From: Trichoplax adhaerens
Taxonomy: Eukaryota > Placozoa > Uniplacotomia > Trichoplacea > Trichoplacidae
Direction of reading: 5' to 3'
DNA: 64,000 bases
NCBI RefSeq assembly: GCF_000150275.1
Contig: NW_002060946.1
Location: 927,815-991,814, forward strand
Made by a program: the position numbers and the translations under genes. The notes under the pieces were generated by a model. It was not told the origin of the DNA and made no database searches. It worked only from the letters and a program-made list of their open reading frames with translations. This document shows positions 24,182 to 38,427 of this stretch, piece by piece; positions within the stretch are counted from its first letter, which is position 1, and each line of letters starts with the position of its first letter.

Positions 24182-27100
24182 ATTGTTTTTCCTAACTACA
24201 TTAAATCTTTACGCGATAAAACACTATCATCTACGCTCTCAAACATTTAGAGAAGCTTGTAAATTTTAAATCATTTTCATAATATAGTAATCGAAGATAA
24301 ATCTATTATTCTAAATACTGTAAGCTTTATCAATGATCATCTGTAATATCTAAGCTAGTAAAAATGTCGCGACTAATTTATTAGAGTAAAGATGATATAG
24401 AATTCAAGACAAAAAAAGTATGAATTGAATTGGAATATGTATGTATGTATTTATACGTATCTGTTATAAATAGATACTAAGAAAGCAGTCTCGATAATTG
24501 CTGTTGTAATTATAATATAAAAATGCTAGTTCTTTTATGAATATAGGAAATATATGTAAAAATGTGAATATGATCCGAAAATTGAAGAGCTATAGGATAG
24601 TATTCATTTTTAGAGACATGTTACTTTAGCGATAGACTTTTACTTTAAAGAAAATAGTATATCTGGATAATTTATTTAGATCAATGAAATCATATTTAAC
24701 AACAAACTTAGAGTGGATAAAGGGAAGTAAAGTAAAGAAAGGAAAAAAATTGTTTAAGTTATCCTGTCATATGAAAGGGATCTTGTTCAAAGTAAAAGAA
24801 TGAATAAATCAAATGAATGAACTCGATAAAAAAAATTTCAATAATAATAAATGATGACACTGGATATATTGTGTAGCTGAAGGATTAAAATGGCAGCTTA
24901 AGCATACAATTACCGTTTACCATGAATGACATTAATAATTTTCTTCTATTTGAATCGGAAGTTGACTAACAACTTTCAACCTTAACATGAATGTTAAATG
25001 CAGGCCACAAGGCGCAATATTGACTATAATTGTTAAGATTTATGCATAAAATACAATGGATATTAAACTCAATATCCAACATTATACTACGCTTATGTAA
25101 AATAAATAATTTTAAATTATCTAAAAGGAACTGGTCTCAATTTTTTGTCTCGTATAGTTGTTAGTTTGTTGTTAAATGATTAACTAGTACGGTACGAGTC
25201 CAAATTATAAGTATATTAAACTAGTAATGGAAAGAAATATTAGGAAAGTATCACCGTTTTATAAACAACTTAATATGCAACGTAGAAATTGATAAAGGCG
25301 TGACAAATATTAACACGATGCTTTAGAGCAATTTTGACGCCTTAAATTGAATTTTAAGCTAGCATTCCTTCAAACGAAACTGAACTTTCCAGCAGACAAA
25401 TTATTATCCCAGGCGGGTGTCACAAAACAGCTTTGCAACAAGATAACGCAATATACGATCAATAAGTCAATTCCTTGGCCCACGTATCAAGGAACAATAT
25501 CTGCACTATCACGAACACTTTTGCTCTACTAGCAGACTACACAAAGACTTAAACGCCTCGTATTTTACGTTAAACACTAAGTTGGAGAATTCACTTTATT
25601 TCACGATATACTGCATTTATATACTACTCCTCAATAGTTCATGAGTCATAGTTAATACAATTAACATTGGAATCATTTACTGAATTAGACATTAATTTTA
25701 GCTACTGCTCCCTTAATGCAGACAACAGTATTTACGAACATAGACATGTAATGACGAATACAGAATAGTCAGATTACGATATTTCCTATCACGGAACATT
25801 TCCATGATAATTTACAGTCTACCAAAGTAAATTACAATCACAATGATTCGAATTGTAAGTAGATGATTTGCATTCATTATTATAACTATTAATTTCAGTG
25901 TGTGTATAAGTGTCACTGTCATAAAAAGTTAGTGCTATATTAAAACACAGTATATCCAAATTAGAAGTTAACTAAATAAGGATAGGCTAACAGAATTATC
26001 CTAACATAGTTATTTCTGCTGTAATACAGTATTTAACACTGTAACAGCGGGTAAAGAGGATTGATCAACTTGAATCGAAAACTTTTAGTTTTGTCCTGAA
26101 GTAAGAAATTGCTATTTTCGTTATATGAAAGGATTATTAATTATATTTGTAGTTAAAGAAAAGGGGCCGGGCAGGAAACCTATTATAAGAAATAGTTCTA
26201 TATCGATGTTGGGTCAGTGTAACTAGAAAAAAAGAAATTCAACGCTCATCTTTTACACTATAGAAATAGGAGGGAAGGTAAAATCTCTTTACGCTTGTTA
26301 TTTGTCTTTTGTACAATTTTGGCAATGCCCAATCTAAATAATGTATTATTTATTTCTGGGGTAAAAAATTAGGACATGAAGAGGAGTTACGTAAATCTTG
26401 TATTAATTTCCGCGAAAGTTTAAAATTTTGTATTCTTTAATCCTTAAAATTAGGCTTACCTAGCACTCCTTAGGCTAATGTTATCGTTATAAATACATAT
26501 GTTAGTTATGCTGATTTTATAATTATAAACCGAAGTTATACCAATAATGTTAGCCTTGCAGTAAATGGAATAAGCGCAAAGTTATTAATTTTAATAAAGT
26601 AGAAGGAGTTTTAGATTAGATTAGATTATTTTGGATATTCTAGAAAGAAGACAATACCACTCCTATAGATGTGCAATGTACATTAGTATCGAGAAAATAT
26701 ATTCGCTATTTAATTTTATTTTATTTAAACAAGTTATAATTCAGTAGTATTCTATACTACGACACATCATACGTGCTGTATAGAGTATACCAGTGATTGT
26801 GAACAAAGTATATAAAATACAGCGATTTTGCTATTTTAAACGCTGGTCTTACCTCTCTATTGCAACTCTGTTGTGTTGCTCTAATTTATTGACAATTTCG
26901 ACGATTTAAATAAACATATAAACATAAGTCAGTAAAATAAATTTCTAAACTTATAAATATAACTATAGATATTTTTATTATTCAGTATTTGTATTTGCAT
27001 GTCGCGTTCTTTCAACTCTTAAAATATCACTTATCATTGCATTGATCAAGAAGTCTGTCTTGTATACTTTACCGATATATATGATTATTATGTTACTGAG

Positions 27101-30100
27101 CCGGCAAGGTTGAAGAGCTAATTGTAGTTGTAGGTAACGTTCTAACTATTTTAATGTATGGGAGATATTGATAGGTAATCGGAGGGTAAATGAATTATAA
27201 AAATGATTATATATAGTCTCATAATGAATGAAATAACCGAGATTATATTAGTTGTCTGTTGCTCTATGGTGTTCTTTTTCAAATATATATTATACACAAA
27301 TATATTAAATAATCTAATGATGTCATAAAGATACTCAAACTGGGGTATTCATAAGGCTTTATACCAAAATTGATGTTTCTTTGAATGATTTGTTATTTTG
27401 ATACACTTTAGAATAAAGCTATTGCATTATTTGCAATATTTTGCATCTTTAAGAGTCAATTAATTTAATTGCAGAACTGAGGACAGATCTTTGTGGATTT
27501 AGCGCGTATTCTACTTTGATTTTCATCACATTATTTATTAAAAACTCGGATAGTAAAGAATAAATATTATGCATGACCAAAAGAAGCATTACGAACAGAA
27601 CATTATCGTAGGTATCGAAAAAGCTTACATCCGCTTCAAGGAATATTACGTCAAAGTAAAATACGCCAAAGTCTGATATTAAATTAATCAAATAGTATCT
27701 ATAACATAAATAGGGTCGTGAAGAAAATACGAATTAAGAATCAAAAGTACTGTCATAAGTTTTACTTAACAGGACTCTATTCCTTCTTTCCAGACCAGCC
27801 ACAAAGATAATAATATTGACGCTCTTACTCAACCTTCTAACTAATAGTGCTACAGTAATCGCAATATTCGCACGAGAGTAACTTAATACATAATGCAGCG
27901 ATTAAGATGAAAGGTATTGATAGCTAGTAAATACTTGCTGGCTAATAACTAAAAAGGTATGTTTAATACTATCACAAATTGTCTTCCTGATCCACTAAAC
28001 TAGACTATTAGATTACTTATTCGCTCCACTACTACTGGAGATCTAACGTGTAATAGTACTAGACTACTAAATTGGCACACAAGAATAAGACTGTTCTATT
28101 AGGCTAGTATAGTTATTTATTAGAATAGTGACCAATACCGTTCAGTTCCCTATCTACCAACCAACTCTCGGACTGAGCATTCGCTCGCCCTTTTATACCC
28201 TTCCACAGGATTTGTGGTGCACACTTAACAATTTTCTTATACAAGATTTACTTGATTTCTAAATTGTAAGATAAGTCTCCATTATGATATTTACAGCTTT
28301 CTACAATACCGAACACGAAATGTATATTATTGCACTCTATTGATATTATTATTAGCTGAAGGTTATTTTAAACCGTACAATCCGGTATTATAGCTAAGTT
28401 GTCTCTATTTTCTCTTGAATCTTAATTGACAATATATTAAATTAAGTAGCAATATTTAGTACGTATTAATTACGTATCACATGAACACGAATATGGAAAA
28501 TGGCGCTAAACTTTATATCTATACGTTACTAAAAGTCCAAGATTGTTTGCGTGCTTGCTTATCACGAACAGTGGCTATTCAGCGTAATAGCAGGATTTTT
28601 ACCTAACTATAGACTTTCAATGATATCTGGTATTCATAGCTTTGCTTTTGCATTTCATTATAATCACGGTACTGGTCTTCTTATACTAATTCCATAGCAA
28701 TCAGCATTATAATATTACACTCATCTACGTTGAAAACTGACAGGTATATTAGACAGAATTAGGCGGTATTGGGATATGGGTTTTTACCAATACTTTAGCT
28801 TCAATTTTTCCGACTCTCTTCAATCTATTTTGCTATTTAACGTGCTATTAATAAGTCTTGAATATACGAAATTTTATTACAAATTTTTATTTCATATTAT
28901 ACCAAATCTCTTATAGACACTGAAGAGAACAATTCATAAGCGTTGGCTATTAACTCTGTGGCTCTAAAATTTGTGATTTGTAAATGCAAGACTCGCAAGA
29001 ATATTAAGAATTCATTTATGAGAAATATAGAATAACTAGGTAAGCTTTCGCGAGCTATCAGTGCTATAAACTGATTGCAGTACATCAAAACAATCAGATT
29101 GACATTTGTGTTCTATATAGCAAAGTAGAAAGCGCTGTTAATTTATGCAAATTGAGATCTTTTACAGAGAATTTATTTTATTAAACGAGATGCACCTGTA
29201 ATGCCTCTTATTATTCGTACATATATTATAAAGATATAAAATTTTCTTTATATATTAATAATTTAATATCTTAACTACGAAGATAAAGACCATACAAGCA
29301 AATATAATTGTCTATCAATACAGGTATGTAGCAGAGGGTACAGTAAGCTGTTCAGGGTGATATACTACCTTGTTTTAGATTTTTATCTTAATTTACTTTA
29401 TGAGGCTATAATTACTCAAGGAATTGCGATTATATTAAGGCTAAAAATATGTATCATACATTAATAATTATAAGAATTACTATCCATTACTGTGTTGATC
29501 CCAAGTTAATTGGTGCTAAAATGTTGTAGCAAGCGTATAGTACTCTTATTTGCTATCAGAAGATATGTGCTTAGCTGAATTTTTACAATTGACTCATGTT
29601 TTCGTCACTTATATAATAATGGCAGAGAAAAATAACTGATAGACTATATCTAAACTGATATATACTAATTATAGCGGAAGATTTTTTCCAAGAAACATAA
29701 ATATTTAAGGAATGCACAGAAAATTATTGCAAATACTCATTTAATATCGCTACAGCAATACAGTAAGTGTGAATAGCAAATATAAGTAGAAATAGGTTAT
29801 ATTAAGTTTAAACCTTTATAATGAATTGGCTGTTCCCTTGAATGGCAATACTAAAGCAGAGTACCTTCCTTATAATATTTGTAAAAGGGAAACGTTATTA
29901 CAACCAATGCAACTTTACATGTTGCATATTGCCTAGTAGAATCTTACTCCTAATACTTTGCGCAAATCAGAATATGAGCTTGATTACTAGATTGACGTGC
30001 AGAATAAACTTTATTAGGTGTCATCGCGATGAAAACTTAACGAATAAGCTGAGAAATTTAATGAACAACATTTCCGTTAATAAGCTTGTGATGCAAAATT

Positions 30101-30767
30101 TTATTTACCTAGGCTATTACAGCATTTATGGTACTCCAATATAAAGATAGGGGTTTCTATAGTGTTTACTTCTAAATACGGTATAGTCTATTAGTAAAAG
30201 TTAATTTCCACTAGACTGCAGCTTAACTCCTTATTCGTGTAGTCTATAACAAATTACAATCCATACTATAGAAATCTGATTATACTCTAGTTTGATTGTA
30301 TGGTAGAACTATCCTAATATAGATGTAAGATATTTTCATTAGTCATTTATGTTTTAAAAATAATTTCCTCTTGCTGTGCTTCTTACATTATAAAAGCTAT
30401 CTTCACACATCCATCTCGTTAGTTAGTTTTATCAGCATACGGTAAGTTTGCTCAATTTACCTACTCGATTAGTCACACCGTATTCATGCTGTAACAGACA
30501 GGATCATTCTCCTCACATTAGCTCAAATAAAGACTACTATTTCACTAGTCATTCTCATGTAACTTAATTGTGATAGTGAAGGACACTCGATCTTTCGAAA
30601 CATAATAGTTTCAGTCATCACAATTTGTTATTCAGCTAGAGTGCTATACAGACAGGTATTGACTATTAATAATTTATCTATTTAAGGGTACTGTTAATAT
30701 AGAGTGCAGCACCTCGATAATAGATATGCAAGCATTAATTAGTAACATTTAGTTGTTATATTGGAAG
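24182..30767. other. Gene-poor DNA downstream of TENT5
   Basis: No exon or RNA gene recognised. Short frames at 25347-25532 and 27449-27691 lack recognisable motifs or splice-flanked family matches. Confidence 0.45.
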
Positions 30768-31265
30768 TATCGATAGCTAATAACTTGACTATTAAGAATA
30801 CGGTTACTGTAAGGTAACATTAATCGTATTTGCCTCATTGGCTAATTCTTTGTCGTAAGTAGCAGCACTAACAAGGTCATTTAGCATAGCAATTGAAAAA
30901 GTAGAAAGAATTCGTTTATATTCGGTTGTTTTGCAGGTATCGATAGCTGATAACTTGACTGTCAAAAGACTATAAGGTATCATTAATCTCATTTGTCTCG
31001 TTGGCTGATTTTTGCCATAAATAGCAGTACTAACAAGATCATGTACCATATTTATTAAATGAGCAGAAACAATTCGTTTATATTGGGTTGTTGTTATACT
31101 GTAGACATCGATGGCTGATAACTTGAATATTTAAGAAATCAGTTACTATAAGGCATAATAAATCTTATTTGTCTCTTCAGCTGATGTTTTTGTCATAAAT
31201 AGCAGTATTAAAAAGATAATATATCACAGCAATGGTATAGGTAGAAAGAATCTATTTACTTGTTA
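30768..31265. repeat. Three-copy tandem repeat, unit about 169 bp
   Basis: Copies begin at 30768, 30938 and about 31106. Each opens with TATCGATAGCTGATAACTTGA or a near match, continues through TAAGGTA-CATTAAT-T-ATTTG and GGCTGAT, then AAATAGCAGTACTAACAAGATCAT, and closes with AGAA-GAATTCGTTTATAT. The third copy is the most diverged. No transposon ends or persistent reading frame were seen. Confidence 0.85.
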
Positions 31266-31292
31266 GTATAGCCAGTTTTGGCAATTTTGCAG

Positions 31293-31388
31293 GAGGTTAG
31301 TGAATCCAACGAACAAGCAGCGGTAGCATTTTGCATAGCACACGATTGTGCATTGATTCAATGTTACAGCATTTTTTTATTTACTTGA
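31293..31388 (+). other. Possible orphan terminal exon
   Basis: Follows a good acceptor (TTTTGGCAATTTTGCAG) just downstream of the 169-bp tandem repeats. It stays open for 31 codons to a TGA with balanced, protein-like composition (SNEQAAVAF, AHDCALIQ), unlike its surroundings. No partner exon was found. It could be a relic or chance. Confidence 0.2.
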
Positions 31389-33377
31389 AACAAAATAGAA
31401 TCTAATTTTATGAAAGTCAGCGGTTGTGAAATCCGTAGTACTAGTTGCTAAGTGTATGTATTTACAGACACATTTAATCCACGGAGATGTTTTTCTGATG
31501 AGCCAGTAGTAAGTCTTCACTTTTTCCATGTAGCAATGCTTCTTTGCTAATCATAAGAAATACCTTCTCGATATAAACTAAGATTTAGCGACGAAGAACT
31601 TAAAACTGCTAAAAGGAAATGAACATCCTGATCCCACTGTCAGGCTAGTATGGTAATCTCTGACATCTCCCTATAGTGCGACTCTAAATCTTAACACTCT
31701 CATCGTCAGATGATCATAGTAAACTATGTGCCTCTCCTCAGAAAAGACTATAAAACTCAACTTTTATTGCAAAATCAAATAATTTGAAGCGAATTTAAAC
31801 AAACACTGATTAATTATCAGGACTCAAAATAATATTTTAAAAGTATGCAACTAATTATCGATTAAAAATAATGAATACTAGGTAATGGTATTATTAGCAA
31901 ATACCAAGCTATATTTTCTATCAAAGCAAGACATGAATTTGTCTAAGAGAAAAGTTCACGTCACGATGTTGAAGACCACCGTCAAATATAAATGCGTTGC
32001 ATTGATGGTTCCACAGTTGATAGCTTGCCGTTAGGTTATAGATTGTAAAACTAACTAATTTTCCAGCATTCTAATTATGACTTACTCGTGTTTTATGCGT
32101 GCTCTAACATATTTTAAAATAGAGTATAAATTGATACAAATTTAAGTCTAAGAATGTCTAACAGCAATGTCGTTCATTAGTTCTGTATTTCCATATATAT
32201 AAGATATATACTCTATAGCTACTCGCGCATACGCGTATAGATGGAAGATATGAAAGCGAGTTGCTTTTTACAATAAAAAGAGTTTATTATTTTATCGTTT
32301 AAGCGCAAGGGGAAGATCTATATCGTTTCTGCCGTGAAATTTAAGGAAAAAGTGCATCGTTGTCACAGGGAATTAATCTTGGTAAGTAGTTGCAGATAGG
32401 AAAGATTCAGAAAGTATCTCTGCTGCGTCTTTGTCACGAGAATATATGTGCGTATTGGTGGCAGTTACTTCGTGATACTTCTTTTAAGATTTACGGTTTA
32501 AGAGCAAGGTATGCTCCATAGCAACTTAGCAGAAGTCTTATCGCCACCATGACGTGCATCTTTGATATGATAGGACTAGTAAATGCACTAATACGGCATT
32601 TTTCTGAATAAGTTTATTTTGAAAAGTGAAAATTCTCACATTATGATTCACACACTAAGTACTCCTATATCCGTTATTAATGAAATCACTACGGCTAGTC
32701 GTACACGTATAATGAAGCTGGCCTTTCTTAGGAAAGAAAGGATTTAGCACAGTAATAAGGTTCCCTTAATTATTTATGTCTATGATATTACACGACAGAG
32801 GGCCAATTGTACTCCGTCTTACAAATTACTATTGACTGAATAATATACAATATCCGCGTAAAATACAGTACTTTGCTCATAAACCAAGGAGGATAGAATC
32901 AAACATTACATTTAATAGTAAGTAACAATGAAATACGCAAAGTAGAACGAGCGGCACATAAATTAGTGTTAAGAAGAGGCAGATTTATACAGTCAGACTA
33001 CAGCAAGTATGCATAACAAGGAATAAAGATATGCTTGATCATTTCCTTATTGTACAAGATACTAAACGGTATTCTGCCTTTCCGTACAATAAAACTAATA
33101 AAAGTAGTTTTGATTCTATACGAGGAAGTTAATCGTATCTGTTGAATCCGTTGGTAAGCGTAAGTTTGCGACGATAGTGTAGGGTATAGGAAGTAAAGAT
33201 GATAAAACTTTTTACTATTACGTGTCATATGTAATATATCAAAGTGTTATGTTTGGGTGTACTTTTACTTGCTATTGCTTAAATTTAAGCTCAAGTAATA
33301 TTTTTAATATAACAGTGAATATCGTATCTAAAATCAATTGATAGTAATTTGTTGTGTTTGCATAGTATATCGAAACA
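31389..33377. other. Intergenic DNA
   Basis: No gene recognised. A third ATACGCGTAT palindrome is at 32229-32238. Two similar GTTTAAG-GCAAGG stretches lie near 32296-32310 and 32493-32510. Confidence 0.4.
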
Positions 33378-33830
33378 CGAACGTTTACTTTTAATTTGAT
33401 TTCAAGATCGTTTTGATGGTGATTTAGTGCGATGAAACTGAGTTGAAAGGAAAAATCTTTTAATATATTGCGTATCATTAATTACGCATGGGAATTAATT
33501 ATTCATAGCTTACAAGGTGTAGTTAACTATAAAAGTAATTATTTTTTTATGAAAGCGAAATACTTCTCTTATTGATAAGTTTTAAGTATAAATAGGCTTT
33601 TAATGAAACTATTTCTTCGAAATTTACTTTAACTTAATATCAAGATCAATTTAAATGATAATTTAATACGATGAAGCTGAATTGAAAGTTAAAAACCTTT
33701 AGTGAAGTGTATAGCGCATTTTTATGCTTCGAAATTAATTATTTATAGCCTACGAGAGGTAGTTGACTGTAAAAATGATCGTTTTATTTTGCGAGAAGGA
33801 AATGCTTTCCCTATCGATAAGTTCATCGTA
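33378..33830. repeat. Two-copy tandem duplication, unit about 240 bp
   Basis: Copy one is about 33378-33590 and copy two about 33618-33830. They share TTTACTTT-AATTTGAT-TCAAGATC, GATTTAGTGCGATGAAACTGA, GAATTAATTATTCATAGC and ATTGATAAGTT in the same order with scattered substitutions. No coding frame is conserved between the copies. Confidence 0.8.
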
Positions 33831-36800
33831 GCAATTGATTAAGGATTATATACTTGTATACAAATATTCTCTAGTTTAAATTAGCTTTCAGTGGAAATAG
33901 TCACTACAGTTCGGTTCTCTTAGAGGATACGGAACCCATACTGTACGCTTAATAAGCTTATTACCAACGTATATGCTGTCATACTACATTTTTGAGATGT
34001 AAATGAGAAGAGTTGACCATATCCGAAATTTGGTAGTTATGAGACGAACCTAATCTTTCGTAATAAAGTGAAGTTTGTAAGAAATTGTAGTTCTTGTTGT
34101 ATTTTAGAGAAGACACTTTATCATATAACTGTAGTACATATAACATAACAAAGAAATTATAGGGCAATTAATTAAATAAGATAAATTTGAAAATGCTGAA
34201 GGAGAATAAAATCAACAAATTAGCGTTTATAATAAATTCTTTAGGTCTTAAAGTTTCTACTGGCTCAGCTTGTACTCAATCATTGTGTTCAGCGGATGAT
34301 CTTAGTGCAATACGATGGAAAGAAATCTAAAATTTTAACGTCATTTCTTGAATATAGCTTTCAGGATGATTTGAAAGCATTACAGTCAGTAGAAGAATAT
34401 GATCTTCACTAGCCTTCCATGAACATTATACATCGCAAGGTAAATCGATTAATACACCTTTGAATTGTAGAACGGCTTGAATGTAACCGTTGTTTTGTTC
34501 AATTTATAAGACAAATGTTATTTGCCTTGCGGGCATAAATTGATTGACTGATCAGTAGCACACGTGTATAAATGTTGCCTATTCGTGAAGTTATCATGGA
34601 AAGTCAACAATAGTCAAGAGTGGGTAAATAAGTTGAATTGTTTTATAGAAATTAATATTGTTTGTAAGTTGAGTGGCTGGATTTTGCATAGAATCGATGT
34701 AAGTCGATTCCAATTTCTCTTTATTACGTAAAAAATATTAGTCACAGCGACTAATTAAATCTAGCAGATAATACAATAACAAGTCGGAATCTAGGATTGC
34801 TTTCATAATTTACAGCAGTGATTAATAGACTTGAGTGGATAAGAATAACACGTTAATTTATCGAATAATTTCGTTATCGTTATTGATCTAATCATTCATG
34901 ATCATATAGTTTCAATAAGACTAGTCGCTTATCGCATAAGGTAAATTGGATTGACGTCGTCAAATGATTCGACTTTCAATAGCACTATCTACATTAGAAT
35001 TAGTAATCTTTTAGTGCATGGAGAAGGAAATAATTAACATCATAGCAGATGGATGTCTGCGTATAGGATTGTTTTTACGATCGCATTGTTGTCTACAATT
35101 GACCGGTTAAGAAAACAGCTTGAATGACTTTAGTTACATCTGATCAACTGTTTTTCTATAGAGGAAATGATGCCGAAAGTCTACCAAAACTTGTTTGATG
35201 TCCTAAGTTGAGTTAAAAATAGAAAGGAAGGAAGTCGTCATAAACGTCTAGCAATTGATTATCAACAGGACCTTCATTATCGTAGATATCATAGATTCAA
35301 CGAAAGATCATGAAGATGAAGACTTTAATTTATGCGTTATTAGCTTATCCATTCTTTTCTTCCACTATTAAATTTTAATAATAGCAATTTCAAAATTGAA
35401 TTTGAAATGGTAAAGGTCTAAGAGGTTGTAAAACAGATAGTTTTGTATTACTTTTTTTAGTTTATGGCTTCTTTTCTTCATTGATTGAATGACAACGAGA
35501 ATTAAATTAAATTTAATTTTATCCTACATAAGAGAATTTAATCATGTTAGTTATTTTAATCAATTTAATAATATTTCAATATGATAGCAATCATTTATTT
35601 AATCAGTGATGATAGGATTTAATTAGCGTCGAGGTGTTAGAAGTGACAGCGAATAGGTAAAAGAAATAAGATTGCCAAGTGACAAATTAAATAGTCAACT
35701 TTCAGACTCCTGCCGTATACACGTCGTTAATAGATCATAATGAGCACATTTAATAGTTATGGCAATGGTATTGATGAACTAATTATCAAGTTCGTTGTTT
35801 AAACAGCTACTATTGAGTTTTGCATGTAAACGCACCATTATTATCGACCCGGAAAAAATTGCGCAGGTTTCTAACAGTCACTTGGTCAATAATAAATAAG
35901 CAAATTATTTAAATAACCTAGTCGATTATCAAGTTGAAATATGTATATATACAATTTTGAGTAATTATATCAGAAATTGATTATTTTAATTTATTTATAT
36001 TGATCAAAATTGCCCTTTAGTTATCGCAATGGGTTAAGATAGCACACAGTGCAGTACGATGTATCTCCTGGTGGATAGTTAGTCTTTAAGAGCTACATTG
36101 ATCCATTTACGCTCAGTTAATACTGTAGAATTCTAGCATTGTTATGGTATAATGGATAATTATAATTATGGGGTCAATTTAAGATGATGTATTAACAATT
36201 TGCAACAGAAGGCGCTATAGTAATTAAAGCGGATCAGGAACGGGATAGAGTATCTCATTAATAATACTGCATTATTCAGAACACTAAATTTCCTCCTATA
36301 GACGTGAGAGGAAGTGGATGAAATCTGTTCTTTTATTTACTATTTCATTCAATCCCATCTGTCAGTAATTGAAATAATAAAATGTTATTGATATCTTAAA
36401 CAATTACAATATAGATTGATCATTAGAAAAGAGACAGACAAAGGTGAAATGAAAAATCGCTTAGTTGCCTTTTGAAGATCAATTGTAAGTTTTAAATAGA
36501 GAATCAGTCTTTACTGCATCGAGAGATTAAATTAAGAGCAAACATTGATAATTGGAATCATTAAATCATCCGTGATTACGATGTAATTATAATTATTACT
36601 AATTAATAAGCATAGTATAAAACAGGAATAAATCCTTTCTAATTAAAATCCGTACCGACATTAGTGTTATTACAAATTATTGTTCTAGGAAATAGTTTGG
36701 TATTTTTTTTACCTCAGAAGAGAATTTATTCCATGATTATTAGATAATGTATCCATGAACTAGACTTAATTTAGGACTATATTTTTTCTCATCACATCTT

Positions 36801-38166
36801 GACGATTTAAATAAAAAAATCATTGAAAACCAATCAAAATTCATCCTCACTTTTAGTATTTCGTGAATATCCGAATAAATAATGACATAGAAAGTCAGCC
36901 TTTCGAAAACGACCTGCTTACAATAATTGAAAGGCAATTGAATAAATATCCTGGCTACTTGTTATCTTCAGGATATTGTCAGTTTAAAAAAATAATTATG
37001 ATGAATAATCATGATGAAATAACGCAAATTGAACTTACTAATATGTACAGATATTGTTGTAAATTAAAATAACAAGGTAGGCTAGTTCTATTTAGCACAA
37101 TAATGTCTGACTAACTGAATTAAATGCTACAATATAATCACATATAATGTATTTCCAAAATACAAATATAGCCGTATGAGTATCTAGGCCATAAATTAGC
37201 TATTTCTTATAATGTATATAAAAATTGGTTGATCCGATTTGTAGTTTTACTTTCATCCTAGAGGTTAACAATAAAACTTTGTGTTTGTTCGAAATCTCAT
37301 AACTACTACTTCAGTCTAAAAAAATATATTATTTCTGATTCTTGCTAACATAGTATTGTTTGAATTAAAATTAGCTTGATGATTACGATTACGTTATAAA
37401 AAGATTGACCTATCGGCTTATACTGATTTAATTTTCAATCGCAATATTCAATTTGTTCTACTGTATTACTTTCCTTGTATGTAATTGTATCTCCTGCAAA
37501 TAAACATTAACTTCAGTCTGCCAATTTTAATTCCGTACAATATAAACGGTTTACGTCTTTCAATGGTGTAACTGTCATCTCTTTTTCTCCTTGCAAGCAT
37601 CATAAGATGTGAATTTTTTAAATTAAAAAATAAACATAAATTAATTTATTTATTAACTAAAAAAGCTTTAAGCAGAGCATCAAGATGTCTAATTTATAAC
37701 GATAACGATCATTTAATTATTAAATCAATTTTTTGTGGCCAACAATAATCCAAATTTCCTTTTTAATTGTATCGATGAAATTGAATCGAGACAGAATCCC
37801 ATGCTAATAAATGAACTATGATATTAATTAACGGATTACAATTAATTTTACCCTCATTTAATTATGATATTAGTTATCATGATGACGTTAATCTATAGTG
37901 CAGAATATATTGGATATTATTTTAATATTTCTTAGTTAAAAACTGGTATAAGTATCTATATTATTCTACTAACAAGGTTAGTAGGTAAAATAGCTATTCA
38001 TTATAGATAAAAGTAAACATTCGTTTTCTTTACTGTATGCTTGATATAATTAGCGTAGAAATTTTATAAAAATTTGTCTTTTGAATAAAATAGCAGACTA
38101 TGATTACGAATAATGCTGTGATATTTTCATCAATTGTACAGTATTTGTGCTATATAAATCTGCTAT
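33831..38166. other. Intergenic DNA
   Basis: Stop-rich AT sequence. A 69-codon frame at 36863-37072 begins at GTG, not ATG, and has no recognisable domain. Nothing else seen. Confidence 0.45.
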
Positions 38167-38427
38167 GATGGACGTTTATTGAATTAAACAAGCTAAAAAT
38201 TAATCGATTTTATTAGTCAAAGGTAGATAGTTAAGCTTTTATTTGTAAATGTAATATTTATGTCTCTGTATTGATCTGCTAATATAGAGCTTGACGTCCA
38301 TTGAATCAGGTAAGTGGAAAAATGATCGATTTTATTAGTAAAAGCTAGAAATATGTATTATTGACGTAGAGCAATAGGTAAAGTTAAAGGTAGACAGCTA
38401 AGCTTTTATTTGTAAATCTAATATTGA
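38167..38427. repeat. Diverged tandem duplication with an internal insertion
   Basis: A block at about 38167-38262 (GACGT-TATTGAAT, TCGATTTTATTAGT, AAAGGTAGATAG, TAAGCTTTTATTTGTAAAT) recurs at about 38290-38427. In the second copy about 45 bp separate TCGATTTTATTAGT from AAAGGTAGACAG. Confidence 0.8.

Noticed and set aside
36863-37072. 69-codon frame
   Set aside because: It begins with GTG rather than ATG and has no domain. Frames of this length are expected by chance here.
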